Position numbers and translations under genes: made by a program. From assembly GCA_040753915.1 (NCBI GenBank), contig JBFMDN010000059.1:1-35808 (forward strand): a DNA stretch of 35,808 nt, written 5' to 3'. The notes under the pieces are model-generated. The model had not been told where the DNA came from and did not search any database. It saw only the letters and a list, made by a program, of their open reading frames with translations. Position 1 is the first letter of the stretch. Every line of letters starts with the position of its first letter. Positions 7,320-14,520 of the stretch are shown here, one piece after another. This DNA comes from JBFMDN01 sp040753915. GTDB taxonomy: Bacteria; Desulfobacterota; Desulfomonilia; Desulfomonilales; Desulfomonilaceae.

Positions 7320-8272
7320 ACAAGCTTGTTCGAGAACTGTTGCCGTTCGGGAGCCTCATCCTGGTTGTCGCCACCTTGTCGCTCTGGCAGCCCGACAGCT
7401 TTCTGACGCTCGACAATTTCCTCAACGTATTGCGACGCTCGTCGGTGTACGGCATCATCGCTGTTGGGATGACGTTCGTCATCATCTCCGGCGGTATAGA
7501 TCTCTCCGTGGGGTCCCTGCTCGCGTTGTGCGGCATGTGCGCGGCCGGTACAATGATCGGGCTCGGTGGCGAAAATCCTCCTGTGGGGATGATGGCCCTG
7601 GGAACAGCGGTCGGGCTCCTGGCCGGTGCAGTGGGCGGAGTGGTCTCAGGAGCGTTGATCACCAAGCTGAAGCTCCAACCCTTCATTGCCACCTTGGGCA
7701 CCATGAGCCTCTACCGCGGGATAGCGCTGGTCATGTATGATGGGCAGCCGATCAACGTGACATCGTACCGCTACCTTGGCGAAGGCACTTTGGCGCGAAT
7801 ACCGATTTCTGTGGTGCTGTGCCTGGCAGTCATTGCCGTTGCGGGAGGCATCCTGCAGTTCACGCGGTTCGGCCGTCACACCTATGCCATCGGTTCCAAC
7901 GTGGACGCTGCGCACCACGCGGGCGTGCGGGTCGACCGAACGCTGATCGGTATTTACACTCTCGGGGGCCTGCTTACCGGCCTCGGCGCCATGATCGCGA
8001 TGAGCCGGACCGTCTCTGCGCAGCCCACCGCGGGCGTAGGCGCTGAGCTCGACGTCATCGCCGCTGTGGTCATCGGTGGGGCCAGCCTCTCGGGAGGCAG
8101 AGGAACCATCACGGGAACCATCGTAGGCACCTTGCTTATCAGCTTCTTGCGCAACGGTTGCACCCTCGTGGGTATCTCTACGAACGCTCAGTTAATTGTG
8201 ATCGGCGTGGTCATCGTCCTTGCAGTGGCGGTGGATCAGTTCACCCGCCGCAAAGCGGGCGCCGCGGCCTGA
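7316..8272 (+). CDS. ABC sugar transporter permease (RbsC type)
   Basis: This 318-residue inner-membrane permease has about nine to ten hydrophobic segments, beginning LPFGSLILVVATLSLWQP. Family landmarks are GMTFVIISGGIDLSVGSLLALCG, LQPFIATLGTMSLYRGIALVMYDG, GRHTYAIGSNVDAAHHAGVRVD (the loop that contacts the ATPase), and ELDVIAAVVIGGASLSGGRGTITGTIVGTLLIS. The start overlaps the ATPase stop (ATGA), giving a coupled three-gene transporter. The last 108 bases (8159-8266) recur almost exactly at 9277-9384. The next gene expected in the operon, the isomerase, survives here only as a short 5' fragment. Confidence 0.93.
   Translation: MNKLVRELLPFGSLILVVATLSLWQPDSFLTLDNFLNVLRRSSVYGIIAVGMTFVIISGGIDLSVGSLLALCGMCAAGTMIGLGGENPPVGMMALGTAVGLLAGAVGGVVSGALITKLKLQPFIATLGTMSLYRGIALVMYDGQPINVTSYRYLGEGTLARIPISVVLCLAVIAVAGGILQFTRFGRHTYAIGSNVDAAHHAGVRVDRTLIGIYTLGGLLTGLGAMIAMSRTVSAQPTAGVGAELDVIAAVVIGGASLSGGRGTITGTIVGTLLISFLRNGCTLVGISTNAQLIVIGVVIVLAVAVDQFTRRKAGAAA
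8159..8266 (+). repeat. Permease 3' end, copy 1 of a 108-bp direct repeat
   Basis: It matches 9277-9384 at an offset of 1118 with one mismatch by eye (T at 8193, C at 9311). This copy is in the intact permease gene. Confidence 0.93.
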
Positions 8273-8307
8273 GAAATCGAGTGACACGCGTCGCGTCAGG
8301 GGAAGAA

Positions 8308-8400
8308 GTGTCCAACACCAAAATCGGTATTTTCCGGCCCGGCGATTACCACTCCAAATCCAGCGAACTGGCTCGTCCAAACGCGAGGAGGTGCCTCTTA
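8308..8400 (+). pseudogene. 5' fragment of a FucI-like isomerase gene (copy A)
   Basis: GTG 8308 opens VSNTKIGIFRPGDYHSKSSELARPNA, closely matching the start of the intact isomerase at 11233 (MSNTKIGIFWPGDYRSMPNDLARPNA). The match ends within about 95 bases, after which the sequence belongs to the BrnTA insertion. It sits where the isomerase should follow the permease. It is diverged from the intact copy (roughly 80% by eye), so it is not a simple recent target-site duplication. Confidence 0.8.
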
Positions 8401-8449
8401 CAGAAAGCGGTTTGATGTCCCTCGAAATCTTGTCCCTTCGGAGACCTGC

Positions 8450-8773
8450 TCACAAGCTCGGGGCAATTTGAAGATTCTCCGTTTCCTTCGTCTCCATGAT
8501 TCGTTCATGAGGCATAATTCCCAATAACTCTTCGACGAGCTCATTCTGTACCTCACCAGACAGTCCGTGCTTCGCAAGAATGCCCTGAATCCGTTCAGGG
8601 ACCTCTTGGAGCCAAAGGATCTCCAGATCCCGTCTCAGTCCGATACCTATATAGTACTTGATCAGCGCCTGGTAACCGGACATGCCTTTCAGAGGGGCTA
8701 TCCGTTTGAGGTTCGCGACTACATCCTCCGGCATTCTCAAAGAGACCATCATCTTCTTTCGTTCAGTCTTCAT
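8450..8773 (-). CDS. brnA: BrnA/CopG-type antitoxin
   Basis: This 107-residue protein has an N-terminal ribbon-helix-helix segment, MMVSLRMPEDVVANLKRIAPLKGMSGYQALIKYYIGIGLR, typical of CopG-like antitoxins paired with BrnT. The C-terminal tail is acidic and amphipathic and would bind the toxin. Its start overlaps the end of the toxin gene by 11 bases, and the order toxin then antitoxin is the BrnT-BrnA order. It probably represses the operon through the palindrome at 9084-9104. The module is inserted into the sugar operon, antisense to it. Confidence 0.82.
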   Translation of the reverse strand: MKTERKKMMVSLRMPEDVVANLKRIAPLKGMSGYQALIKYYIGIGLRRDLEILWLQEVPERIQGILAKHGLSGEVQNELVEELLGIMPHERIMETKETENLQIAPSL

Positions 8774-9068
8774 AGCGTCGTCTCTCCTGTTTGGTCGCCA
8801 GCCTCGCGGATATTATGCGCCAATGATTCTCTCCGAGGTCTTTGGCGACCACATAGAGTGGGTGGATCGGATGTACTGAAGGGGAGAGACCGATCACTCC
8901 TACTCGTTGTTCACCTTGGTCCGAGGCATCTTCCAGCGCATGGAATGGATCATTGAATACCTCACAAGCATCTTCGAGCCTGATTCCATGCTTGCCTTCA
9001 TTGGTCTCACCCTTGTCGGAGTCCCACTCAAAGAGACCCCAACGCTCCCGTTTCTCGACTGTACTCAT
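8763..9068 (-). CDS. brnT: BrnT-type ribonuclease toxin
   Basis: The motif LFEWDSDKGETNEGKHGIRLEDACEVFNDP and the C-terminal RIISARLATKQERRRYED identify BrnT, a RelE-fold endoribonuclease toxin neutralised by BrnA. I start at ATG 9068 (MSTVEKRERWG); the open frame reaches 9104, but those bases form the operator. Conserved basic and aromatic residues at the C-terminus are present and there is no visible lesion, so the module is probably functional. It is one of the few apparently intact TA modules of the window. Confidence 0.85.
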   Translation of the reverse strand: MSTVEKRERWGLFEWDSDKGETNEGKHGIRLEDACEVFNDPFHALEDASDQGEQRVGVIGLSPSVHPIHPLYVVAKDLGENHWRIISARLATKQERRRYED

Positions 9069-9083
9069 GATGACCCTTTGTCT

Positions 9084-9104
9084 ATGAGTTGTCAATACAC
9101 TCAT
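9084..9104 (-). promoter_or_regulatory. Candidate BrnTA promoter/operator palindrome
   Basis: ATGAGT (9084-9089) and ACTCAT (9099-9104) form a perfect 6-bp inverted repeat with a 9-base spacer. The spacer contains TTGACA on the minus strand, a good -35. A dimer of the ribbon-helix-helix antitoxin bound here would cover the promoter 16-36 bases upstream of brnT. Confidence 0.55.
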
Positions 9105-9149
9105 GTGGTTGTGAGGTTAATCCGGCATTGCAGCAGCACCTTCAGTAAA

Positions 9150-9265
9150 ATCTGGTATTATATTCCCCAAATCTCGTCACGTGAATGAGGAGGAATGTCC
9201 CGAGACAAGATGGTGTCTTCAGACGCGGCGATTACCGCTCCAAACCCAGCGACTTAGATAGGCCA
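9150..9265 (+). pseudogene. Degenerate isomerase upstream and 5' region (copy B)
   Basis: The order TGGTATTATA, CCCC, ATCTCGTCACG, GAGGA, ATGTCC, GGCGATTACCGCTCCA, CCAGCGACTTAGATAGGCC parallels the bases before and at the start of the intact isomerase (11190-11310: TGGTATCATG, ATCCGTCGCACGAGGA, ATGTCC, GGCGATTACCGTTCCA). Indels break the frame. It is joined to the second permease end copy. Confidence 0.65.
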
Positions 9266-9276
9266 AGGGCTGCGGA

Positions 9277-9384
9277 TGCACCCTCGTGGGTATCTCTACG
9301 AACGCTCAGTCAATTGTGATCGGCGTGGTCATCGTCCTTGCAGTGGCGGTGGATCAGTTCACCCGCCGCAAAGCGGGCGCCGCG
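9277..9384 (+). repeat. Permease 3' end, copy 2 of the 108-bp direct repeat
   Basis: It is nearly identical to 8159-8266. It has no upstream permease, so it is a fragment. After the repeat this copy reads GCGTAGTGAG where the intact gene reads GCGGCCTGAG. With copy B of the isomerase start it forms a scrambled permease/isomerase junction. Confidence 0.92.
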
Positions 9385-9434
9385 TAGTGAGTGGTAGGAA
9401 CAGTAAGGTGGCAGGAGAGCAAACTCCCGGCTCC

Positions 9435-9454
9435 CCCCGTCTTGTAAGACGGGG
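9435..9454. repeat. Strong hairpin in the gene-poor stretch 9385-9740
   Basis: CCCCGTCTT and AAGACGGGG form a perfect 9-bp stem with a 2-base loop; CTTTCGGGG follows. There is no T-run, so a simple Rho-independent terminator is doubtful. The rest of 9385-9740 holds no gene I can support. Confidence 0.5.
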
Positions 9455-9740
9455 CTTTCGGGGACCTTTCCCCCCAGCTCACAAACTGATCACTGGGCGA
9501 TGCCGACTTAACGGGCAGGCCCTTACGAACGATGGCGTTCTCCAAGAACTTGAAATTTCCCGTCAGATGGATTCGTGCCGGACGCTTGGTCCGAACGGTC
9601 ATTGAGGGCTCCCAATTAAGATGTGTGCAGAGCCCTCCAAATTCCCGAATTCTGGTGTCCTGGCCTGATCCCCCTCGTGGAAAAGGTTCATGAACGTCCC
9701 GGTCTGTGTTATTCTAATATCAACGGAGGAGGACACCTCA

Positions 9741-9953
9741 ATGCCCACAGCCCCCGTCATAGAGCCAACAGATATTGATCCGGAAACGCAAGAGATGCTG
9801 GCCGATCCGGAAGTCCAAGCGGCCTGGGAAGCTTTGGACGACCCCGAGGACAGAGAAGACCTTATCGACCATGTGAAAGTCATGCGTCGACTGCGTGAAG
9901 GCAAGGAGAAGACTACTCCGTGGGAAGAAGTAAAGGCAAGGCTGGGGCTGTAG
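9741..9953 (+). CDS. Small acidic antitoxin paired with a RelE/ParE toxin
   Basis: This is a 70-residue acidic protein (MPTAPVIEPTDIDPETQEML, then a WEALDDPEDREDLIDHVKVM segment and the tail WEEVKARLGL). GGAGGAGG at 9724-9731 sits ten bases before ATG 9741. The C-terminal EVKARLGL resembles the toxin-binding tail of Phd/RelB-type antitoxins. No DNA-binding domain is obvious, so the family assignment rests mainly on the toxin gene four bases downstream. Confidence 0.72.
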   Translation: MPTAPVIEPTDIDPETQEMLADPEVQAAWEALDDPEDREDLIDHVKVMRRLREGKEKTTPWEEVKARLGL

Positions 9954-9957
9954 GATC

Positions 9958-10209
9958 TTGTACCGGGTCATCCTCTCAGAAACAGCCGAAAAGGCCCTCG
10001 CCGAATTGCCTAAACATTACCAGAGACTAGTTCGGGAACGCGTCGATTTGCTCTCAAAGGATCCAAGGCCCCATGGGTGCAAGAAGCTCCAAAGCCAAAC
10101 GGGCTACAGGGTTCGCCAAGGTCCATACCGAATCATCTATGAAATAGACGATTCAGCTCTTGTGGTCACAATATCCAACATAAAGCCTCGCCGGGAAGTT
10201 TACCGGTAA
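9958..10209 (+). CDS. RelE/ParE-family toxin
   Basis: This is an 83-residue basic protein starting at TTG 9958 (MYRVILSETAEKALAELPKHYQRLVRERVDLLSKDPRP), continuing GCKKLQSQTGYRVRQGPYRIIYEIDD and ending ISNIKPRREVYR. The order of helical hairpin, GYRVRxGxYRIIYEI strand and C-terminal R-R-E-V-YR is the RelE mRNA-interferase pattern, with the basic and C-terminal Tyr/Arg residues kept. It acts on ribosome-bound mRNA in studied relatives. It is separated by four bases from its antitoxin. It looks intact. Confidence 0.83.
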   Translation: MYRVILSETAEKALAELPKHYQRLVRERVDLLSKDPRPHGCKKLQSQTGYRVRQGPYRIIYEIDDSALVVTISNIKPRREVYR

Positions 10210-10234
10210 CTACGGCTCCACGTAGCCCCACAAG

Positions 10235-10251
10235 CACTGTATTTCACAGTG
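10235..10251. repeat. Hairpin downstream of the relE-like gene, in the gene-poor stretch 10210-10534
   Basis: CACTGT-ATTTC-ACAGTG is a 6-bp stem. It lies 26 bases after the toxin stop and has no U-tract; a weak terminator is possible. I see nothing else supported in 10210-10534. Confidence 0.4.
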
Positions 10252-10534
10252 AAGGCGCACCTCCTCTCCAGATCTCGGCAAAACGATCAGACGCACACGG
10301 TTCGGCATGGAACAACAGGCTCATGCCGCCGCGCGGGAACGCAAACACTGTTCGGCCATCAGTTCCAAACAATTTGATAAACCATTATCACAAGAGAAAA
10401 TCTGCTGCCGTCGATTGCCGCCACGAGCCGCTCTACTACTCTCTTCGTAGCGCCGGCGTCTCGCCGGTAATCAGGGGACCTTCAGGTAAAATGACAGAGT
10501 TTTCCCCTCGTTGCATGTACGATTGATGCACTGG

Positions 10535-10909
10535 TCATCTGGACAACACCGGATCGTATCTTATACCCAGCATCTCGTTGGCCTCATTGAGCCTCTTGTC
10601 ATAGCTCCACATAGGCACTTTTGTTAGGAGGGCGGAGGCGGAAAGATGGACGTCAATGTAGCCCAGGCCTCTTCCCATGAGATGGCTCAATTCTATGAAC
10701 TGGAGGACTTCTTCGTGATTTGCCAGAATTGCCTGGGGAAAGACGTGCATCAGAGAGAGTACTTCGCGCCTATTCTTCATGTTCCCACAAGCGAGCTCGC
10801 CAACAATATACGGATGACACACCACTTGTCCGTCACTGAGCAGTTGTTTCAGGTCAGGGTCGCCCTCCGGAAGGTGACGTACTCACACCGATGTGTCTAC
10901 AAGAACCAT
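10535..10909 (-). pseudogene. vapC: VapC PIN-domain toxin interrupted by a nonsense codon at position 9
   Basis: ATG 10909 reads MVLVDTSV, then TGA (10883-10885), then VRHLPEGDPDLKQLLSDGQVVCHPYIVGELACGN and on to LMGRGLGYIDVHLSASALLTKVPMWSYDKRLNEAN. In VapC proteins the motif is DTSVW(V/I), so TGA replaces the TGG of tryptophan. The PIN acidic residues (the Asp of LVDTS, the Glu of GEL, the Asp of GYIDVH and the Asp of YDKRL) are all still encoded, which suggests a recent, single-base inactivation. A downstream restart (for example GTG 10825) would lack the first catalytic Asp. It follows vapB with a two-base gap. Confidence 0.82.
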
Positions 10910-10911
10910 CT

Positions 10912-11109
10912 TCACTGCTCCGAGAGCCTTCTGCGCGGAATTGCCTTCAATTGCTTTTCTGTCCCGCCCAATTCTGCCAGCCTTCTCGCACTTTCTCTGG
11001 CTATCAAAGCTTCGAGGCCAAGTTTCACCAACGTGGTTTTCTCCTTAATTCCTGTCAACTCCGATGCCTTTTCAACCAATTCGTCGTCTATGTTCAGCGT
11101 GACTCTCAT
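10912..11109 (-). CDS. vapB: VapB-type antitoxin
   Basis: This 65-residue protein starts MRVTLNIDDELVEKASELTGIKEKTTLVKLGLEALIARESARRLAELGG, the common VapB type with a ribbon-helix-helix-like N-terminal DNA-binding region and a C-terminal toxin-binding segment (LKAIPRRRLSE). The start at ATG 11109 matches the family; seven extra upstream codons are open but unneeded. It is intact although its partner vapC carries a premature stop. A palindrome and a TTGACA box lie 44-60 bases upstream. Confidence 0.85.
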   Translation of the reverse strand: MRVTLNIDDELVEKASELTGIKEKTTLVKLGLEALIARESARRLAELGGTEKQLKAIPRRRLSEQ

Positions 11110-11152
11110 CTTAATGCACCCCTCATCCAAATGATCTGCATCAGTACGTATC

Positions 11153-11169
11153 GAGTATACTCATGTCAA
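11153..11169 (-). promoter_or_regulatory. Candidate vapB promoter/operator
   Basis: GAGTATACTC (11153-11162) is a perfect 10-bp palindrome directly downstream (minus strand) of TTGACA (11164-11169). It would lie between -35 and -10 of the vapB promoter, fitting autorepression by VapB. Confidence 0.45.
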
Positions 11170-11232
11170 TGTGATGGAGCCGGCAAAAGATGGTATCATG
11201 TCCCCCCGAAATCCGTCGCACGAGGAGAACCA

Positions 11233-12756
11233 ATGTCCAACACCAAGATCGGTATTTTCTGGCCTGGCGATTACCGTTCCATGCCCAACGATCTGGCTCG
11301 GCCGAACGCGGAGGAGGCCACGGTCCAAATTGAGCGCGCGCTGAAAAAACTCGGCCGCAAGAGCTACCGGATCGAAGGTTTTCTCACGCGACCCCACGAG
11401 GCCATCGAGAAGCTCGGGCCGGTGGATGATCCGCTCATCGGCGTTTTCGTGCACTGGTGCTACGGGCCGCACACCACTGACGGAGTTGTGGGCAAAGACA
11501 GTCCGTTGCTGCTCGCCAGTAATTTCTCGGGCCAGTGGCCGGGGCTCGTCGGCCTGCTTAACACTGGCGCCTGCCTGGAGAGCCTGGGGCGCAAATTCTC
11601 TCGTGTGTGGACCGACGCCCAAGACTGGACCGCAGACGACGCATTCATGGCTCGTTTGGGCGAGTGGTGCGCGACCGGTCGCATCGGTTACTGCACCGAG
11701 CAGATCGGGTATTCAGTTCCTATATCCGAAGAGGCGCACGCTCGATCGAGTCGCGTCGCGGAGGAGATCAGGAAAAGAAGGATTCTCGCCCTGATGCTCG
11801 GGGACACGTCCATGGGGATGATCAACGGCTACTTTGGCCCGCGGCGGCTGGCTCCCATCGGATTTTCGGAGCACAAAGTCGACCAGGCCTGGATCATCGA
11901 CCGGGGCCGATCTATCTCTGACGACCGGCTCAACGATGCGATGGCCTTCGTAAAGGCAAGCGGGATTACGTTCCACTGGGGCGAAGACGGTGCGGACGAC
12001 TTCGACGAGAACGCAACGAGAGAACAGGTGCGAGACTACCTGACCGTGCTCGACCTGGTGGCCGAATTCAAAGCCGATTGCGTGGGTTGGCAGTATCAAC
12101 TCGGTTTGGTGCGGCTGCGGCCGCCGTCGGACTTCGCCGAAGGGCTCCTCAACTCAGTTTGCCGGCCAGAGAGCAACGGAGACGTGATCATCACCTCTAC
12201 GGAGGGGGATCAAGGCAACCTCGTCCCCATGGAGCTGATGAAGCGGCTGCTCAAGGCTAAGGGGCTGCACCAGGCCGTGATGTTCCACGATGTGCGTTGG
12301 GGCGCGGAATACGAGGGACGATTCCTGTGGGTGCTGCTCAATTCGGGCTCGTGCGGAGGGTACGCCATGAGTGGTGAGCCCGAAACGCTCAGGGGGGTTC
12401 ACTCGTACAGGCAACCTGCAGAGTACTTTCCAATCCCTGGTGGTACATTCGCGGGTGAAGCGGTGCCGGGCGACATCACGTGGGCGAGGGCCTATCTCAA
12501 AGACAACGAGTTGTGGATGGACGTTGGGAAAGGAGAAGTTGTCACTCTGCCGGAGCAAATCCGCGAGCAGTGGTGGCGGGGAACCACGCGGCAGTGGCCA
12601 TTCATGGCAGCCGATCTGGGCATCTCGCGAGAGACCCTGATGGCGCACTATCTGAGCAACCACATCGCTGTGGCTTACGGCGACATCCTCGGAGAAATGG
12701 CCGCGCTCTCGCACATGCTCGGCTTCAGAGTTCGCTTTCTGGGAAGGAGCGCATGA
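11233..12756 (+). CDS. L-fucose/D-arabinose isomerase-like protein
   Basis: This 507-residue protein is of the FucI-like (COG2407-type) isomerase fold. The start ATG 11233 follows CGAGGAG and gives MSNTKIGIFWPGDYRS. The C-terminal half has the expected pattern: IITSTEGDQGN with the putative metal-binding Glu, VMFHDVRWG with the putative Asp, and HYLSNHIAVAYGDILGEM with the His that corresponds to the third metal ligand of FucI. Such enzymes interconvert aldoses and ketoses with Mn2+ (L-fucose to L-fuculose, D-arabinose to D-ribulose). The kinase gene follows one base after the stop. With a D-ribulokinase-like partner, D-arabinose is a plausible substrate (inference). The protein is shorter than classical FucI (about 590). 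The gene is split from its transporter by TA inserts. Confidence 0.82.
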   Translation: MSNTKIGIFWPGDYRSMPNDLARPNAEEATVQIERALKKLGRKSYRIEGFLTRPHEAIEKLGPVDDPLIGVFVHWCYGPHTTDGVVGKDSPLLLASNFSGQWPGLVGLLNTGACLESLGRKFSRVWTDAQDWTADDAFMARLGEWCATGRIGYCTEQIGYSVPISEEAHARSSRVAEEIRKRRILALMLGDTSMGMINGYFGPRRLAPIGFSEHKVDQAWIIDRGRSISDDRLNDAMAFVKASGITFHWGEDGADDFDENATREQVRDYLTVLDLVAEFKADCVGWQYQLGLVRLRPPSDFAEGLLNSVCRPESNGDVIITSTEGDQGNLVPMELMKRLLKAKGLHQAVMFHDVRWGAEYEGRFLWVLLNSGSCGGYAMSGEPETLRGVHSYRQPAEYFPIPGGTFAGEAVPGDITWARAYLKDNELWMDVGKGEVVTLPEQIREQWWRGTTRQWPFMAADLGISRETLMAHYLSNHIAVAYGDILGEMAALSHMLGFRVRFLGRSA

Positions 12757-12757
12757 A

Positions 12758-14428
12758 ATGAACCAGGACCGCCGCTGCTACATCGGCATAGACGTGGGGA
12801 CAGGCAGTGCGCGAGCGGGAGTGTTCGACCCAGGCGGCAAGATGCTTGGACAGAGCTCGCACCCCATCAAAATGTGGAAGCCGCAAGCCGATTTCGTGGA
12901 GCAATCATCTGACGACATCTGGAGCGCCAGTGCGGCCGCGGTGCGTCAGGCCGTCACAGAGGCTGACATGGATCCAGCGAATGTGCGAGGGATCGGCTTC
13001 GATGCAACCTGCTCCCTGGTGGCCCTGGACGAGAGCGACCGGCCCGTGTCGGTGAGCCCTACCGGCAACGACGAACAGAACGTCATTGTTTGGATGGACC
13101 ACAGAGCCCTGGAGCAGACGTCCCGAATCAACGACGGGCGGCATCCCGTCCTGCGCTACGTGGGCGGGATCATCTCCCCTGAGATGGAGTCGCCCAAACT
13201 GAGCTGGCTCAAGCAGAATCTCCCGGATTGCTGGAAACGGGCTCGACGCTTCTTCGATCTTGCCGATTTCCTGACCTACCGCGCCACGGGCGATGACACC
13301 CGCTCGCTGTGCACCACCGTGTGCAAGTGGACCTACCAGGGTCATGTGGAGCCGACGATACCGGGCAGCGTCGGCAGTTGGGACGACACCTACTGGCAGT
13401 CCATCGGGTTGGGGGAGCTGGCATCGGAAGGCTATCGGCGCATCGGAACCCGCATCCGGCCCATGGGCGAGCCCATCGCGAACGGGCTCACGGAAAGCGC
13501 AGCCGCGGATTTGGGTCTCAGGGCCGGAACTCCGGTTGCTGTGTCCATAATCGACGCGCACGCGGGCGGTGTTGGAATGCTGGGAGCGCGGCTCGCTGAA
13601 GGCCGTGAGGTTGAGCTCGAAAAGCGCCTGGCGCTCATTGGTGGCACATCCAGTTGTCACATGGCGGTCTCCAGAGAACCTCGGTTCGTCGAGGGAGTCT
13701 GGGGGCCGTTCTATTCCGCGATGATTCCGGGGTTGTGGCTTACCGAGGGAGGGCAATCCGCCACTGGTGCGCTCATAGACCACATCATCTTCAGTCACGT
13801 TCGGAGCCCTGAGCTCGAGCTCGATGCGAAACAGCGCGGGATCACTGTTTATGAGATCCTTGCAGAGGTCCTCGATAAGCTCGCAGCAGGCATGGAGTTT
13901 CCCGCGCAGCTCACCAGGGAGCTCCACGTGCAGCCGGATTTCCACGGCAACCGCTCGCCCAGAGCCAATCCCCACGCCCGCGGGATGATCTCGGGGCTGA
14001 GGCTCAGCGACAGCCTCGAAGACCTGGCCGTGCTCTATCTTGCGACAGTGCAGGCGGTGGCCCACGGCACCCGCCACATCCTGGATACCATGACCGACAG
14101 CGGTTACGAAATCGAGACCGTGCTCACTACCGGTGGCGGCTCCAAGAATCCGATTTTCTTACGCGAACACGCGGACATCACGGGACGAAGAATCGTCCTT
14201 CCCAAAGAGCCTGAGGCCGTGCTCCTCGGGTCGGCCATGCTTGCGGCCGTAGCCGCGGGGGACTGCGCCACGCTAACAGAGGCGATGACGAAAATGAGCG
14301 CAGTTGACACAGTTATCGAACCCTGCCAAGGCGCGGCGGCGAGGTACCATGAAGCCAAGCACAAGGTTTTCCTCCGGATGTACGAAGATCAGCAGCAATA
14401 CAACGAGCTGATGAACCGAGGATGGTAG
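12758..14428 (+). CDS. FGGY-family carbohydrate kinase, D-ribulokinase-like
   Basis: This 556-residue kinase has the FGGY/actin-like fold: phosphate-1 loop YIGIDVGTGSARAGVFD near the N-terminus, GFDATCSLVALD, a Trp-Met-Asp-His-Arg segment (VIVWMDHRA), DLADFLTYRATG, SIIDAHAGGVGMLGA, GGTSSCHMAVS and the adenosine-binding TTGGGSKNPIFLREHADI with EAVLLGSAMLAA. The DATCSLVAL and WMDHRA motifs and the length match the branch containing eukaryotic FGGY and bacterial YpCarbK-like kinases, for which D-ribulose phosphorylation is reported. Product: ketose 5-phosphate entering the pentose phosphate pathway. The one-base gap to the isomerase indicates coupled translation. The distance to the transporter genes makes co-transcription uncertain. 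Confidence 0.87.
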   Translation: MNQDRRCYIGIDVGTGSARAGVFDPGGKMLGQSSHPIKMWKPQADFVEQSSDDIWSASAAAVRQAVTEADMDPANVRGIGFDATCSLVALDESDRPVSVSPTGNDEQNVIVWMDHRALEQTSRINDGRHPVLRYVGGIISPEMESPKLSWLKQNLPDCWKRARRFFDLADFLTYRATGDDTRSLCTTVCKWTYQGHVEPTIPGSVGSWDDTYWQSIGLGELASEGYRRIGTRIRPMGEPIANGLTESAAADLGLRAGTPVAVSIIDAHAGGVGMLGARLAEGREVELEKRLALIGGTSSCHMAVSREPRFVEGVWGPFYSAMIPGLWLTEGGQSATGALIDHIIFSHVRSPELELDAKQRGITVYEILAEVLDKLAAGMEFPAQLTRELHVQPDFHGNRSPRANPHARGMISGLRLSDSLEDLAVLYLATVQAVAHGTRHILDTMTDSGYEIETVLTTGGGSKNPIFLREHADITGRRIVLPKEPEAVLLGSAMLAAVAAGDCATLTEAMTKMSAVDTVIEPCQGAAARYHEAKHKVFLRMYEDQQQYNELMNRGW

Positions 14429-14452
14429 GGGAGGGGTTTTCCATGGGGCATC

Positions 14453-14471
14453 TCTTTTGATACTCAAAAGA
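14453..14471. promoter_or_regulatory. AT-rich perfect inverted repeat between kinase and hydrolase genes
   Basis: TCTTTTGA-TAC-TCAAAAGA is an 8-bp perfect inverted repeat that extends outward with one bulge (ATCT and AGAT). It lies 24 bases after the kinase stop and 49 before the hydrolase start. It could be a weak terminator or an operator. Confidence 0.4.
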
Positions 14472-14520
14472 AGATAGAAGGGACCTAATCTGACAACGGA
14501 GGGTACGAGAGGTGAGGCTC

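Noticed and set aside
8158..9605. Two similar open frames starting MHPRGYLYERS
   Set aside because: They are out-of-frame readings of the duplicated permease 3' end, not a gene family.
10883..10885. TGA in vapC as a selenocysteine codon
   Set aside because: The aligned residue is Trp in the PIN family, not Cys, and no SECIS-like context is seen; a nonsense mutation is simpler.
12905..14077. Long minus-strand open frame (390 codons) opposite the kinase gene
   Set aside because: It is antisense to a well-supported FGGY kinase and has no recognisable motif.
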